The notes under the pieces are model-generated. The model was not told the DNA's origin. It ran no database searches and saw only the letters and a program-made list of their open reading frames with translations. Source: Crossaster papposus (Eukaryota > Echinodermata > Asteroidea > Velatida > Solasteridae). From it: a stretch of DNA of 64,000 bases. How positions within the stretch are numbered: the first letter of the stretch is position 1; each line of letters begins with the position of its first letter. Positions 1 to 12,235 of the stretch are shown in pieces. Location: assembly GCA_037893245.1 (NCBI GenBank), contig JBAIAA010000019.1, positions 62,001-126,000 on the forward strand, given 5' to 3'. The position numbers and the translations under genes are program-made.

Positions 1-1397
1 GAATTTGAAAGTCGCCCTTTGTCTACGGGGGCGGCGTAGCCATTCAGACTATCGATGCTAACCAGATCGGCGGAGGCAGGATCTGAAGGACCAGCCCCCG
101 AGTTAGAATATCCGACATTTGCGAGTAGCGCGTTGCAGTTTGACACTGTATGTGGCCAGAGGGCGGATAGCCCTACATACCGAGGCATCAAAAGCCGAGA
201 GTTATTAGGGCGCAGAATACTACCTAATGAGCGACAGATCGAACCATCCGGCGCAATTGCGACCTTCAAGATATCTTAAACATAAATGTACATTTGCCAT
301 GCTCCACGGTGCCAAGGATCGTCAATGACGGGTATATTATTATGGGGTCTCGTGTCGTCACTCCTCGCTTAGAACTCCGCCTTCGCTTTCGGGAACATCC
401 CGATAGACTTGCAGACGCCAAACGAGCACGGGAAGAAAAATAGCGCGGAACTGGGAACTACGTCCTGAATGAACCTGCAAGACCGCCCCATACCTTTAAC
501 GGTGTTATCTAATTGATAAACTAATATTGCAGATGAGCTTCACAAGTCCGCAAATATGCGCAGAACAACAAAAAGGAGAAATGCTGCGTGTGGGACTTTT
601 CTCGACGCCGAATTGCATACATAAAGCGTCTCGTTTCCTCAAATGTCCCCCTGTGGGTCAATGCCTACCGCAACTGCGTATAGTTAATATCTATTTTATT
701 GTAATTATTGCCATTACCACTTGACTCAGGCACTTTTTCAAACACAACAGTTAACAATACGAAGAAAAGGTTGTTTCATTCTCGAGCAGGAAGACCATGT
801 GACGTTAAATTACTATAGGGATACAGGGCTACTGGCCCACAATGCCCATGTATGTTTGAATGGATTCATCTATACGTTGGAAACGGGCAGTTTTGCAGAA
901 CGGCTGCACCGATGGACAGTTGCTGACCCGTCGACACGCAATTTTCGCCAAGTTTAGCGGCGACCGTGGAAACAACAACATCGCTTTTCACCATGGAAAC
1001 GGTTCTTAGAATCTGTGAAGAAAAAATGTGACTTCGACCAATCATTAAACCTCATTTAGGAAACAGAAAGCAAAAATAAAGAACACCGTTAAAAATCGTG
1101 TATAAATTAGGCCAAACTGGCTATGGCAACTACTTGCCGCTATCTCTTTTTCTTATAATTCTTTTGAGGTCTTTAGGCAAAAGTTCCGATCCCAATTATA
1201 AGACTTCTAAGAAGTGGAGTAAAGATGACCACAACAATAAAAAATAGACAAGGATTGGCCGAAACTTGTTTATGTTATTAAGGACGCCCTGCTGGTACAA
1301 ACAAATACCATTTAAACATTTTAGGAAATATCCTTTAATCCATAGTTTGTTTGTTTTGGTTTTTGGGCTGGCTTTTTTTTTTTTTTTTTTTTTTTCT
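1..1397. other. Unannotated stretch, no gene recognised
   Basis: I see no convincing coding region or RNA gene here. The only open frames are under 80 codons and show no family motif. The stretch ends in a run of 23 T (1373-1395), just before the 88-bp satellite, which could be an old retroposed tail in reverse orientation. Confidence 0.5.
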
Positions 1398-2679
1398 CCT
1401 TTTCTTTTCGCAGAGGCTCGTCCTCTAATCTTAATCGGTTAGTTACATATCTAACACGCGTGGCCCGACCACTGCAGAACTTCTATTGTCACTCAAGCAG
1501 AGGTCCGCCCTCTGAACTTAATCAGTTACATTCAATTGTAACACGCAGGGCCTATCCACTGCGGAACTTCTATTTGTCTCAAATGCAGAGGCCCGTCCTC
1601 TGATCTTAATCATTTAAATTCAAAATTTAACACGCCGGGCCTATCCACTGCGAAACTTCTTTTGTCTCACATGCAAGGGCCCATCCTCTGATCTTAATTA
1701 GTCACATTCAAATTTAAAACGCAGGGCCTATCTACTGCGAAACTTCTTGTGTCTCTCATGCAGAGGCCCGTCCTCTGAACTTAATCAGTTAAATTCAAAA
1801 CTGTAAACGCAGGGCCTATCCACTGCGAAACTTCTTGTGTCTCTCATGCAGAGGCCCGTCCTCTGAACTTAATCAGTTAAATTCAAAACTGTAAACGCAG
1901 GGCCTATCCACTGCGAAACTTCTTGTGTCTCTCATGCAGAGGCCCGTCCTCTGAACTTAATCAGTTAAATTCAAAACTGTAAACGCAGGGCCTACCCACT
2001 GCGAAACTTCTTGTGTCTCTCATGCAGAGGCCCGTCCTCTGAACTTAATCAGTTAAATTCAAAACTGTAAACGCAGGGCCTATCCACTGCGAAACTTCTT
2101 TTGTCTCTCATGTAAGGGCCCATCCTCTGAACTTAATCAGTCACATTCAAATTTAAAACGCAGGGCCTATCTACTGCGAAACTTCCATTTGTCTCAAATG
2201 CAGAGGCCCGTCCTCTGATCTTAATCAGTTAAATTCAAAATTTAACACACGGGGCCTATCCACTGCGAAACCTCTTTTGTCTCTCATGCAAGGGCCCGTT
2301 CTCTGATTTTAATCAGTTACATTCAAATTTAAAACACAGGGCCTATCTACTGCAGAACTTCTGTTGTCTCCCATCCAAAGGCCCACCCTCTGATCTTAAT
2401 CAGATACATTCGAATTTAACACGCTGGGCCTATCCACTGCGGAACTTCTTTAGCCTGTCATGCAAAGGCCCACCAGTCTGATCTTAATCAGATACATTCG
2501 AATCTAACACGCAGGACCTAAGTACTGCCCAACTTCTTTTGCATGTCATGCAAAGGCCCACCAGTCTGATCTTAATCAGATACATTCGAATCTAACACGC
2601 AGGGCCTATCCACTGCGGCAACTCCTTTTGTCTCTCAAGCAGAGGCCCGTCCTCTGATTTTAACCAGCTACATGGAAAC
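1398..2679. repeat. 88-bp satellite array, left part
   Basis: Tandem array with a unit of 88 bp, read from the spacing of the motif GCAGAGGCCCGTCCTCTGAA (for example 1760 and 1848). Each unit carries two short GC-rich blocks, AGAGGCCCGTCCTCT and CGCAGGGCCTATCCACTGCG, which are each partly self-complementary, separated by AT-rich spacers. Units between about 1740 and 2130 are nearly identical; those on both sides are more diverged. This fits recent amplification from the middle of an older array. Confidence 0.9.
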
Positions 2680-3046
2680 TTAAGGGTAGGATACACCATT
2701 TACTCCGAAATATTAAGAAATATCTTACTCATCTGAAAGTAAATAAAGATTCTAGGCATCCAGCAAAATGATTGCGCTAGATATCCCAAAATTATTCTGA
2801 AAATTAAAATTCTATAAAGAAAAATATGCGACCGCCGGATGGCGATCGCGAAACAACACAAATAACACAAGAATAACCGCCCAACGCCGGTTGAAAACAA
2901 ACGCTGTATTCCGTGCTTTTTTCGGCATTTATGACTGTAAAACTTCGAACAGGCCAGTTAAATTATATTTACTATAAAATACAACCGTCTAAATTTGCCC
3001 ATTCATGATAATTTAAGCATATAACCATGGTGTATACTACCCTTAA
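2680..3046 (+). mobile_element. TTAA-flanked MITE (family 1) inside the satellite
   Basis: A 359-bp element (2684-3042) starts GGGTAGGATACACCATT and ends with the inverted form of the same motif. It is flanked on both sides by TTAA (2680-2683 and 3043-3046), so the target duplication is TTAA, as in piggyBac or Kolobok elements. It carries no transposase. The satellite resumes directly after it. The internal motif GGCATCCAGCAAAATGATTG recurs in related copies at about 19.5, 24.0, 34.2, 34.5 and 49.4 kb; the copy near 59.0 kb is shorter and shows only the terminal part. Confidence 0.85.
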
Positions 3047-3942
3047 CACGCAGGGCCTAATCCACTGCGGAACTTCTAATTGTCTCAAACGCAGAGGCCC
3101 GACCTCTGACCTTATTCAGTTACATTCAAATATAACACGCAGGGCCCTTCCACGCGGAATTGTTATTGTCTCTCACGCGGAGGCCCCACCTCTGATCTAA
3201 AAATAAACATGTTAGATTAAAAATTCAACACACAAGGCCTGTCCACTGCGTAACTCCTATTTTCTCTTATCCTCGGATGATAGGCCTATCTATGTAAGAT
3301 AAACATTCATCACCCAGGGCCCGTCCCCTGCGTAACTGTTATTCTCTCTTAAACTCTGATCTTAACAAAGCTATATTTAAATTCAACACGCAGGGCCTGA
3401 CCACTGCGGAATTTATATTCTCTCTTATCCTATGATCTTAACATTGTTAGATTTAAAGTCAACACACCGGGCCCGTGCACTGCGGAACTTATACTACCTT
3501 ATCCTATGATCTTAACATTGTTAGATTTCAATTCAGGGCCCATCCGGTGCGTAACTTATATTCTCTCTTATATCCTTTGATCTTAACATTGCTGGATTAA
3601 ATTTAACACGGGGCCCATCCACTGCTTAACTTCTATTTTCTCTGATCCATTGATCTTAACAGTGTTAGATCTAAATTCAAAACGCAGGGCCTGTGCACTG
3701 CAAAATTTATATTCTCTCTTATCCTTTTATCTTAACATTGTTAGATTTAAGTTCAACACACAGCGCCTGTCCACTGCCCAACTTATATTCTCTCTTATCG
3801 TCTGATCTTAACAATGTCAGACTCAAATTCAACACACAAGGCGCGTCTGCTGCGCAACTTATAACTATTTCCCATCCACTGAACTTAACTATATACTAGA
3901 TTAAAATCCAAAACGCAGGGCCCGTCCGCTGCTTAACTTATT
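3047..3942. repeat. 88-bp satellite array, right diverged part
   Basis: This continues the 88-bp family after the MITE. Units are recognised by the alternation of CGCAGGGCC...CACTGCG and TCTGATCTTAAC blocks. They are strongly diverged and often deleted to about 70-85 bp, so they are older than the units left of the MITE. Confidence 0.75.
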
Positions 3943-4303
3943 ATAATAATAATACTAATATCTTGGATTTATATAGCGCTTTTCACGCCCGAAGGGCAAC
4001 TCAAAGCGCGTCCAACATTATTACCCCTGATCACTGGGCAATTTTCAATCCTTAAACCCTCTCGACTCCCTGGGGAGTATACAGCCTGTGCTGCAATATA
4101 TGCGCTACTAGGCTAAATCAATCACAACAACCATCTCTGTCCTCACAGGTACACATTGTACCCCTGGGTGGAGAGAAGCAATTATAGTTAAGTGTCTTGT
4201 TCATGGGACACAAGTGTCACGACTGGGACTCGAACCCACACTCTGCTCAACAGAAACACCAGAGCTTGGGTTTGGTGTTCTTATCGACTAGGCCACGGCA
4301 CCC
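3943..4303 (-). mobile_element. tRNA-derived SINE, reverse orientation
   Basis: On the minus strand the head (about 4303 down to 4205) reads as a tRNA-like gene with an A box (GGCCTAGTCGATAAG) and a B box (GGTTCGAGTCCC), the two internal RNA polymerase III promoter elements. The body continues to an AT-rich simple tail (TTATAATAATAATACTAATA on the plus strand near 3940). The body motif is of a kind I associate with echinoderm SINEs; that link is from memory and was not searched. Confidence 0.75.
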
Positions 4304-4411
4304 TACTATCTTAACCATGTTAGATTACAATTTGAACCCACAGGACCCATTCACTGTTCTTTCTTAGGCACAGGCCCGCCCTCTGATCTTAACCAGACCG
4401 AGTCAACACCT

Positions 4412-4855
4412 TATCTCGGGGTAACAATGACCAAGAATATGAAATGGAATCAACACAACGACGTCATAACATCCAAGGCCAACAGAATACTAGGTCTTCT
4501 GCGTCGCAATCTGCAGTACACACCACAGTCAGTAAAGACCATTGCCCATCCGTCACTAGTTCGACCCCGTCTGGCATACTGCAGTGCACAGTAGTTCTAC
4601 ATACACATTTTCCAATCCCTAGCCACACAACTTCTAGAAGATCCTCGGCATACAGTTGCTTACCCTATCAAACCCGGATAGATGCATTCAGGTATTCATT
4701 AATGCCCAGCACAATCCCACTTTGGAATTCCATCCCAGTCACAGTACATGCATCACCCAGTCTTGAGCATTCAGGACTGGATTGCTCAATGTGGCTTTCT
4801 CAACAAAGTCCAGATTTCACTATAAATATATGCACCTACACCCACACTATGTAAA
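4412..4855 (+). pseudogene. CR1/L2-type reverse transcriptase C-terminal relic
   Basis: Translating from 4412 gives the typical post-catalytic part of a CR1/L2-type non-LTR reverse transcriptase: YLGVTMTKNMKWNQH, then a KANRILGLLRRNL segment, then SLVRPRLAYCSA. After a frame change come RYSLMPSTIPLWNSIP and a final SLEH..., the usual end of these ORFs. There is no catalytic YADD domain, so it is a 5'-truncated dead copy of about 0.44 kb. At least one frameshift separates the two halves. Confidence 0.8.
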
Positions 4856-4859
4856 TGAG

Positions 4860-7800
4860 TATTATCTACACTGGTCCGCACCGTGCACGACAAACAAATT
4901 GACGAGATATCCAGTTGGACGCACTGTCCATTATCAACGTAGAAGTAGAAGTACCCACGCTAGTCTAGCGTACAATTGTGCGTTTTAGCTAGCATTTTTA
5001 GTACAACTGCACAGACAGAAGTCGGTCACACCTTCTTGCATTATACGTGCCACCAAAAGGGTCAGCGACTGATAAACCTGATGCTAAACAACAATGCGCG
5101 TCATTTCCACGCGTAAATGCATTCAAAAGACTGCACTCATAAGCCAGCCAGCACTAAGAAACGTGCCGCGAAGCTGCCATTCGCCTAAGTAGTACACACG
5201 CCGCTCAAGGCGCTACGACTCATTTGAGGGTCCACTCCCCGTTTTGTTTGAATGTCAAGGCCCCCCCTTTGTTTAGGCTCGTCCTAAAACACGAATGCTG
5301 CCAACAAGAATGCATTATAGCTCTTCACTATGGACAATCATGATTAAATCTGATACGCCGAGCTAATAGGGCGCGATCGACCAACTGATATTTTGAAAAC
5401 CAATAACGCTACCAACATCTACGAGTCGTAACTCACTACAGCCCCCAAACCGAAAATGAGAATTTCAGATGGTACAGAACAAAACCCTCCGCGCTTAACA
5501 TATTGCGAGGTTAAAAACCTTTTCCTGGGGAAGGATCTTAAGGGTGCAAAACAATTACAGTTGTTTAAACCTGTGCTGGTGAGGGTAATATTGGACTTGT
5601 TGACATACTCAGACTATTTGCTTGGAATCCGGAGGCCTGACCGGAAATATGGAGCACTTACCAAGGGTTCTCCGACCACGTACCTGAATCGCTTTTCAAT
5701 TAAGTCGGAAAAACCGTACCTGGAACTATTAAAACCATCCTTACATGCAAACTCCCATTGTTTTTTATTCCGAACCACAGTGGGAGAAAAGCCTATTCAC
5801 TAAATGTTCATCTCGCTATAGCCCGAGCCGTCTGTTGTAGTGCCATGCCATTTTTTGAACTTAGATTGCCCCTCCGTCTTCAGCTTTGTCTCTTTTTTTT
5901 TTTCCCCTGGTATTCCTTCCATAACCGTCTTTGTCAATATACAGTATTAGTCAGGTGACTGTGATAAAACCCAAATAAGAACATTGTTACAATTTAAACT
6001 TTTTTTATTTTTTTACCACTGACCTTAAATTACTTTGACCTCAACACCTCACCTTTGACACAAACACCAAGGCTACAACACATACATGCCACATTAGATT
6101 GAAATCGGGACTCCAAGTTTTCAAATGAAAAAGGGTTTTAAACTCCGGCCCATTTAAAACTTGACCCCAGATGGCCTTCGACCTCAGAAGTTGAATTTGA
6201 AAACCACTCTCGTATAGTGAGATAGCAGTATTTCATCTTCGACCGAAACGAGATTGTAAATGAAAAGCAAGGCAATGACAGCCATAACTTATCGGGGTTG
6301 TATTATATATAACAGCGGTGACCAAACAGCAGCGGCCAAACTCTCAATCGATCAAATAATCAAATCAGCCCTGGACCTCAAAGAAGTTAATCGCCCACAA
6401 TAATTGTTATCTTTTATCGAAGATCCATAATAAGGCTAACAAATCCGGTACTAAGACGAATATTTCTATAGGGTGCTCACAAACTACACGGTTCATATCA
6501 TATACTGATCCGGGTACCCCGAGATGATCAAGAACCCTTTTAAATTGTACAATTTTTGCGGATTCCATATACATGTACTTGACTTAAATGGAGAACTACC
6601 TTGTAATTAGAACGTATGCCCAGAGCGGGCCTGATCGCTTTTACTATGCAAAATACGGGATCTTAGCACTGTCCTGGAACGGACCATGGCGATTACGCAT
6701 GCCGGCTTTTCCGTGTCTTAGGTCACAATAATATTGTGCGGAATGACCTGAAACAAACATGCCCCTTGGTTGTTTCTCCCAGGTTAAACCCCTATAAGCA
6801 AGGCTTGAATAAGTTTCTGCTTAAATAGCGCTTAAATTGGCTTCCTCCCCAAAATTTGAAAAAAGGTTGCATCGCATTATTATATACAAACATATTTTAC
6901 ACACGGGTTAAATTTTACATTTATGATTGAAACGGATCTGCCACCGTCGAAGGAGGCACTTATAGTCAGTGAAGACATGCTGACATAACCGGCAGTGTTC
7001 TTGGACTCTAATAAAACCAAAAGCTTCAATTTCAATCCGGATGTTTTTTTTGTTTTTTTTTGTTTGTTTGGTTTTGTTTTTTTTCTTTGTTGTTTTTTTT
7101 TTTTAATTTTGAACGACGATTGCTTGCAACAAAAGGGCTAAAAATACTAGTATCGTCTTATTGTTTAGAGAGACTTATCAAGTTTTCATCAACAGAGTTG
7201 AGCAGCATACTGAGCCGGCTTGGCGACAAGATATGTGATTTAGTTACCTATCTTCAAAATGTGTGGTTCTTTTTTAGTTACCTAAAACAATTAGGAACAC
7301 TCAAAATGTCGTCTAATCCGAAAGCAGGCTCACAAAAATAATGCCGCGCAAAAAGCACATAAATGCATCATTAAAAGTGTACTGACCTCAAAGGTTAAAA
7401 CGATCTAACACCCCGACCAAACCTGCGTTGCTGTACTAAACTCAAAGGCGAAACACATGTCAGAACCACTGCCCCATACCAGAGCAGAGCAAAGGCGCCC
7501 AACCAGAACATGTGGCACTCTGACTATCTAAAACAAACATCACATGCAAAACGTGAGCATAAAGCACAGTAATATAACAATAGGTACGAGTATGCATTAT
7601 AATTATATTGAAATTATAATATATATTTTTGTTAATATCCCGAAACAGTCAGAGTCACCATGTTGGCCCAACACCACTGCCAAAAGGAACATTACTATAC
7701 TGCGGGGCATTTTTGCGGCTGTGAGCCGTCAACCTGCTCAAGACATCACTGCGCACCTCATTATAAAGACTACGCTGCATTCTGACTGGCCATACGATGC

Positions 7801-8930
7801 GAGAGCACCCATCAGGCTCTACGATATTTCATTCCCATTGTATGAATTAGCACCGAAGTCCCAACATTTAGATAATACGGGCTTTCCTACAGATATGCAG
7901 CGGAAATATATTATTTCAACACAGACTTCTAATAAAACTCAACCTATAATTAGCTGGGTAGAGGTTTATAAAGGTCTCAATTAAACCAGAAAATCAGATC
8001 TGTAGAAAAACACACCCGAAATAGAGCAATCAACGAAGATTACACTGATTACACTAAGATACGACATTTGAATGCGGAGAACATGCGTGCGTGCTACAGG
8101 GCGGCTGCCTCTACACCAGCATATACTGCAATATACTATACACCTGATTTAATCGCACGGCGAATAGCATTATATGAATTCAACACAAAAAGTGAATTTT
8201 TAAATGCGATAAGAGATATACCTCTACTGGTGAACAATGTCTTCATCTGTCTTTTTTGTTGTTGAAAATTCATTGCTGAAAACGTATGCAAACATTAAGT
8301 AGCCTGAATAACATAACTTCATTTGGACACGATATTAAACCCTGCTTTCCTGGCCCTAATTGTTAAACAAATAGGCCAGCCCTTTGCATAGACCATTGTG
8401 GCGCTCTCACATTCCATTGTCACGCATCAGTGCAGCCACTCCCAACCGTGCAAAGGTTGTCTTCAGTACGAAGACTCTATACCGCTAAGCATAGCAAGCA
8501 TTCAAACCTATATGCTGGCGCACCCTGGAGACATTTTCTAAACTCTGCCGAAGCAAACGCAAAACGTGAGGTAAAACAAGAATACCTGCACTTCTATAAG
8601 AATACAATTGTCTCAGAGCACGGCTCCCTAAACCAAATCGACACGCCCCTTTTCAAGGGGGGCTCCTTCAGTTTTGAGCTGCACCAACAAAATAAATTAA
8701 AAAGTGGTTTGATCCTACCTCATTTCTCCATACAATTCAAGAAAGGGTCTTCAAACTAGCACAAATGTCCAAACTCGCAAACACAAGTGCGATTGACTTT
8801 TACTGGGATGGCAAAACCTTCCCAAAAATGACCCCTCTTGAATCCTAGGTTGCTGCCATGCCGCGGTGTAAAACACGGCCCGAGGCTGGCTATCGGCGCG
8901 GTCCGGCCGCGAAGACGAGCACGTCCGGCC
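4860..8930. other. Unannotated stretch, no gene recognised
   Basis: About 4 kb with AT-rich and homopolymer tracts (T runs near 5890 and 7040-7105). The longest open frames (5456-5803, 115 codons; 7544-7984, 146 codons) show no recognisable domain, no supporting splice signals and an amino-acid composition typical of chance frames. I do not call them genes. Confidence 0.5.
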
Positions 8931-8937
8931 ATGACGA

Positions 8938-9066
8938 AACCAGACTTAACACTGATAGTATCTTATCTTGCGCCCTCACTCGCCGCAATGCAAATAGTCA
9001 TTGGAACTGTTGTTCCCATTGGAATTACGTGCTGCGTCATACGTGCACGCAAACACGTCTGGTTTG
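8938..9066 (+). CDS. Possible short membrane-segment exon (uncertain)
   Basis: An open frame from ATG 8938 encodes a short neutral start, a hydrophobic stretch (about residues 19-38, including IVIGTVVPIGITCCVI) and then a basic RARKH motif. This is the same layout as exon 1-2 of the nearby NLR genes, and it lies about 3 kb upstream of one. The tandem copy near 10945 keeps the frame but puts a Lys in the hydrophobic core. It could be an alternative N-terminal exon, a relic, or chance. No clear donor site follows. Confidence 0.25.
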
Positions 9067-9905
9067 GTGTAATGTACGTTTGTTTATTTTGTGACGGCGA
9101 TCACGGGGTTGATAGAGGCAACACTAATTCATCGAACAATGTACTGGAATCGAAAAGCTGGAACTCATTATAGTTGCGCTCTGTACGTGGAAAATCGATT
9201 CTGGCGTAGATTTAGGCTGAGCAAGTATCGAGGGTATTTTTGGTTAAATCATTTTAGTCGTACACACGTTACCACCGCGACTATTAGCCAATTTCCCGTA
9301 CTCTATTTCAATACTTGATTTATTAGGGTAAAGTCCAGACCACATTGCACTTAAAAAAAAATATATAGCTTTGCGAATTTGCGACAATTATAGTCTGCTC
9401 GATGCTACGCAATGTTACTGCCGGTCAAAATACCTGATGATATTGACGTCTTTATAGGTTTGTTAGTTGCAATTCGATGCACCATCATTACAAATTATTG
9501 AAAATTTGCTACAAAATGAACGTTCGCGCTGCCGCCATTTTGTTTTGCCTGAGCTGGACAACTTCTCTTACGGCTACATGTTTGTGACGTTGTAGCGGTA
9601 GCTGTAGACGGCATTTTGGACAGCCTGATGCCTGTTGTGCTTAAGACACATTCAATCGATTGATATGAACCCACAAGTTAGACCTTTATTTAATTTTATG
9701 TATTTGCTTTCAGTGATTTCGGAATTCGGAAGCAAAGCCAAAGACGAAGCAATACGTTATGATGCAGCTGTGGCGAATGCATTGTGAATTGTTGACCATA
9801 AATACCGACTCCGTCGGTAAAAAGTATAGCGCATGCATTGTGAACGTTCAACCAATAAAACGATAAGGCACTCTGTATTTTATAGGAGTCCAAAGTTTAT
9901 ATGAC
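8977..9905. repeat. Tandem segmental repeat, copy 1 (~0.93 kb)
   Basis: This block matches 10936-11880 almost throughout. Landmarks in both are ATTGGAACTGTTGTTCCCAT, GTGACGGCGATCACGGGGTT and GCATGCATTGTGAACGTTCA (with changes). The offset is about 1.95 kb. A third, partial copy lies at 10470-10790. Confidence 0.85.
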
Positions 9906-10469
9906 ACTGGAAAAGTGTAGGCCCCTACATGTCTTTATCGAAGCCATTATGGCGTGGGGTCGGGGGCCCGCTTAAGGGCTCCTGGATCTTTGAGTTTATA
10001 GATGCTCTGTGGTGCAATCTGAGCGTTTAATTGACACTTTTACGCATTTGTAAATTGTAAAAGATTTTTCTAAATTTCGTTTTTTGGGACACTTTTGAAC
10101 AATGTTGTAATCATTTTTTATGCTGAAACTTCTTAAAAGATGACGGATTCCAAAATATCGCTGAATACCTATAATCCACGACTCGACCCAACTGTTAAGT
10201 AATAAGTATTTTATGTATTTTATGGTGACCTTTATGGTGTGTACAAGTGTTATTCCCATCATACGGGCTGCATTTTGATGTATTGAAGTTCAAAACATTC
10301 ACAATACCCCAGAGCTATTTTGTCATAAATTATTTAATGTCTCAATAAAGCACTCTTCAGCTGAATTGTACTCTGTAGTTATCTCACAATTTTGTTGAGT
10401 TTAACTGTACCCTGGATTTGGGTGAGACCCTGTATAGTTGGGTGCGTATACTTTACACGCGTGTACGTG

Positions 10470-10790
10470 GTACATATAGCTGAGTGCACACAAACGCGTC
10501 TGGTTTGATGTAGTATACCTTTGCCTATTTTGTGACGGCGATCCGTACAGACAGGGGTTGATAGAGGCAACAATATTCTCATCGAACATAGAACTGGAAT
10601 CGAAAGGCTTGAACTCATTATAGTTGCGCTCTGCGGGGAATCGATTCTAGCTTAGATTTCGGCTAATCCGTATCGAGGGTCGATATTATGTTTAAATCAT
10701 TTTAGTCGTACACACGTTACCACCGCGATACTTGATTTATCGAGGTGAAATTAATCTTGACCCACCATTGCACTTAACAACACAGTGTTG
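10470..10790. repeat. Partial third copy of the ~0.95 kb segmental repeat
   Basis: Shares the TTGTGACGGCGATC and GGAATCGAAA(A/G)GC(T/C)(G/T)GAA blocks with 9080-9170 and 11035-11120, with more divergence and a small insertion. It ends in GTGTTGCTAATTTCCCGGCA, a motif also present at 51251, just upstream of NLR copy 2. Confidence 0.7.
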
Positions 10791-10935
10791 CTAATTTCCC
10801 GGCATTATCTTCGATATCGATATCTATTCGATATCTATTGCCGATACGGAGGTTGACATATAAAGGTGAGATTGGGTTCAAAATTATTGTAAGACAAACG
10901 CATTCTTGTAGGTTTTAGTGATACTAAGTGTTACT

Positions 10936-11880
10936 TGCCACGCCTTGTCATTGGAACTGTTGTTCCCATTGGAATTAAGTGCTGCGTCATACGTGCACAC
11001 AAACACGTCTGGCTTGGTGTAGTGTACGCTTGTTTATTTTGTGACGGCGATCACGGGGTTGATAGAGTCAACACTAATTCACAGAACAATGTACTGGAAT
11101 CGAAAAGCTGGAACTCATTATAGTTGCGCTATGTACGTGGAGAATCGATTCTAGCGTAGATTTAGGCTGAGCAAGTATCGAGGGTATTTTTGGTTAAATC
11201 ATTTTAGTCGTACACACGTTACCACCGCGACTATATTAGCCAATTTCCTGTACTATATTTCAATACTTGATTTATTAGGGTAAAGTCCAGACCCACATTG
11301 CACTTTACAAAAAAATAGCTTTGCGAATTTGCAACAATTATCGTCTGCTCGATGTTACGCAATGTTTGTTTACTGCCGGTCAAAATACCTGATGATATTG
11401 ACGTCTTTAACGGTTTGTTAGTTGCAATTCGATGCACCATCATTACAAATTATTGAAAATTTGCTACAAAATGTACGTTAGTGCTGCCGCCATTTTGTTT
11501 TGCCTGAGCTGGACAACTTCTTTTACGGCTACATTTTCGTGACGTTGTAGCCGTAGCCGTAGCCGTAGCTGTAGCTCTAGACGGCATTTCGGACAGCCTG
11601 ACGCCTGTTGTGTTTCAGAAACATTCAATAGATTGATATGAACCCACAAGATAATAAATCTTTATTTAATTTTATGTATTTGCTTCTCAGTGATTTCGGA
11701 ATTCGAAGACGAAGCAAAGGTTTCAAAAATACGTTATGATGCAGCTGTGGCGAATGCGTTGTGAATTTGTTACCATAAATACCGACTCGGTAACAAGTAT
11801 AGCGCATGCGTTGTGAACGTTCAACCAATAAAACGATAAGGCACTCTGTATTTTATAGGAGTCCAAAGTTCATATGACAC
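10936..11880. repeat. Tandem segmental repeat, copy 2
   Basis: Second copy of the 8977-9905 block. It includes a short GTAGCC/GTAGCT hexamer tract (about 11548-11578) that is contracted in copy 1 (about 9593-9606). There is no convincing gene in it. Confidence 0.85.
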
Positions 11881-11989
11881 TGGAAAAGTGTTTAAGACCA
11901 GCCAGCCATGTCTTTATCATTCGTTTAATACCGGCCACGTGACGGGCTCTCAACCAATGGAAATGGGTAAACTGTCTTAGGTATTTATG

Positions 11990-12105
11990 AATAAAAATTA
12001 AACGAAATATGGGGTTTAAACAAAGAAAGGTATTGCTGACGATTCTTTACAGAGGGTAACAATAACACGTGAATACATTTATCGCAGTTTAGCACACTGT
12101 AAGCA
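11990..12105 (+). promoter_or_regulatory. Conserved 5' flank / 5' UTR of NLR copy 1
   Basis: About 60 bp from GGGGTTTAAACAA to ATTCTTTACAGA(G/A)GGT is shared with the matching position of copy 2 (51375-51430), although the sequence further upstream differs. It is therefore probably 5' UTR or core promoter. I cannot locate a TATA box or transcription start with confidence. A CCAAT motif lies near 11955. Confidence 0.35.
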
Positions 12106-12235
12106 ATGGCAGCATTAGCCAACATGACGACCGTTCCGGCTGCACCCACCGCCCCCAAGACTACACCTTCAGGAACGGGATTGACTGTTGGCATTGCCAT
12201 TGCCAGTGTCTTGGTCGTCCTGCTTATGGGATTGT
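12106..12235 (+). CDS. NLR copy 1, exon 1: sequon and membrane helix
   Basis: ATG at 12106, 43 codons plus one base, then donor GTGAGT at 12236. It encodes a Thr/Pro/Ala-rich start with one Lys, the sequon NMT, and the hydrophobic run LTVGIAIASVLVVLLMGL, which continues into exon 2. A second ATG (12124) would also keep the helix and is the one aligned with the start of copy 2. Confidence 0.7.

Noticed and set aside
1398-3942. Regularly spaced repeats resembling a CRISPR array
   Set aside because: The 88-bp unit repeats as a whole, with no unique spacers, and this is animal DNA. It is a satellite.
7544-7984. 146-codon open frame
   Set aside because: No domain, no splice or promoter context, AT-driven composition; chance frame likely.
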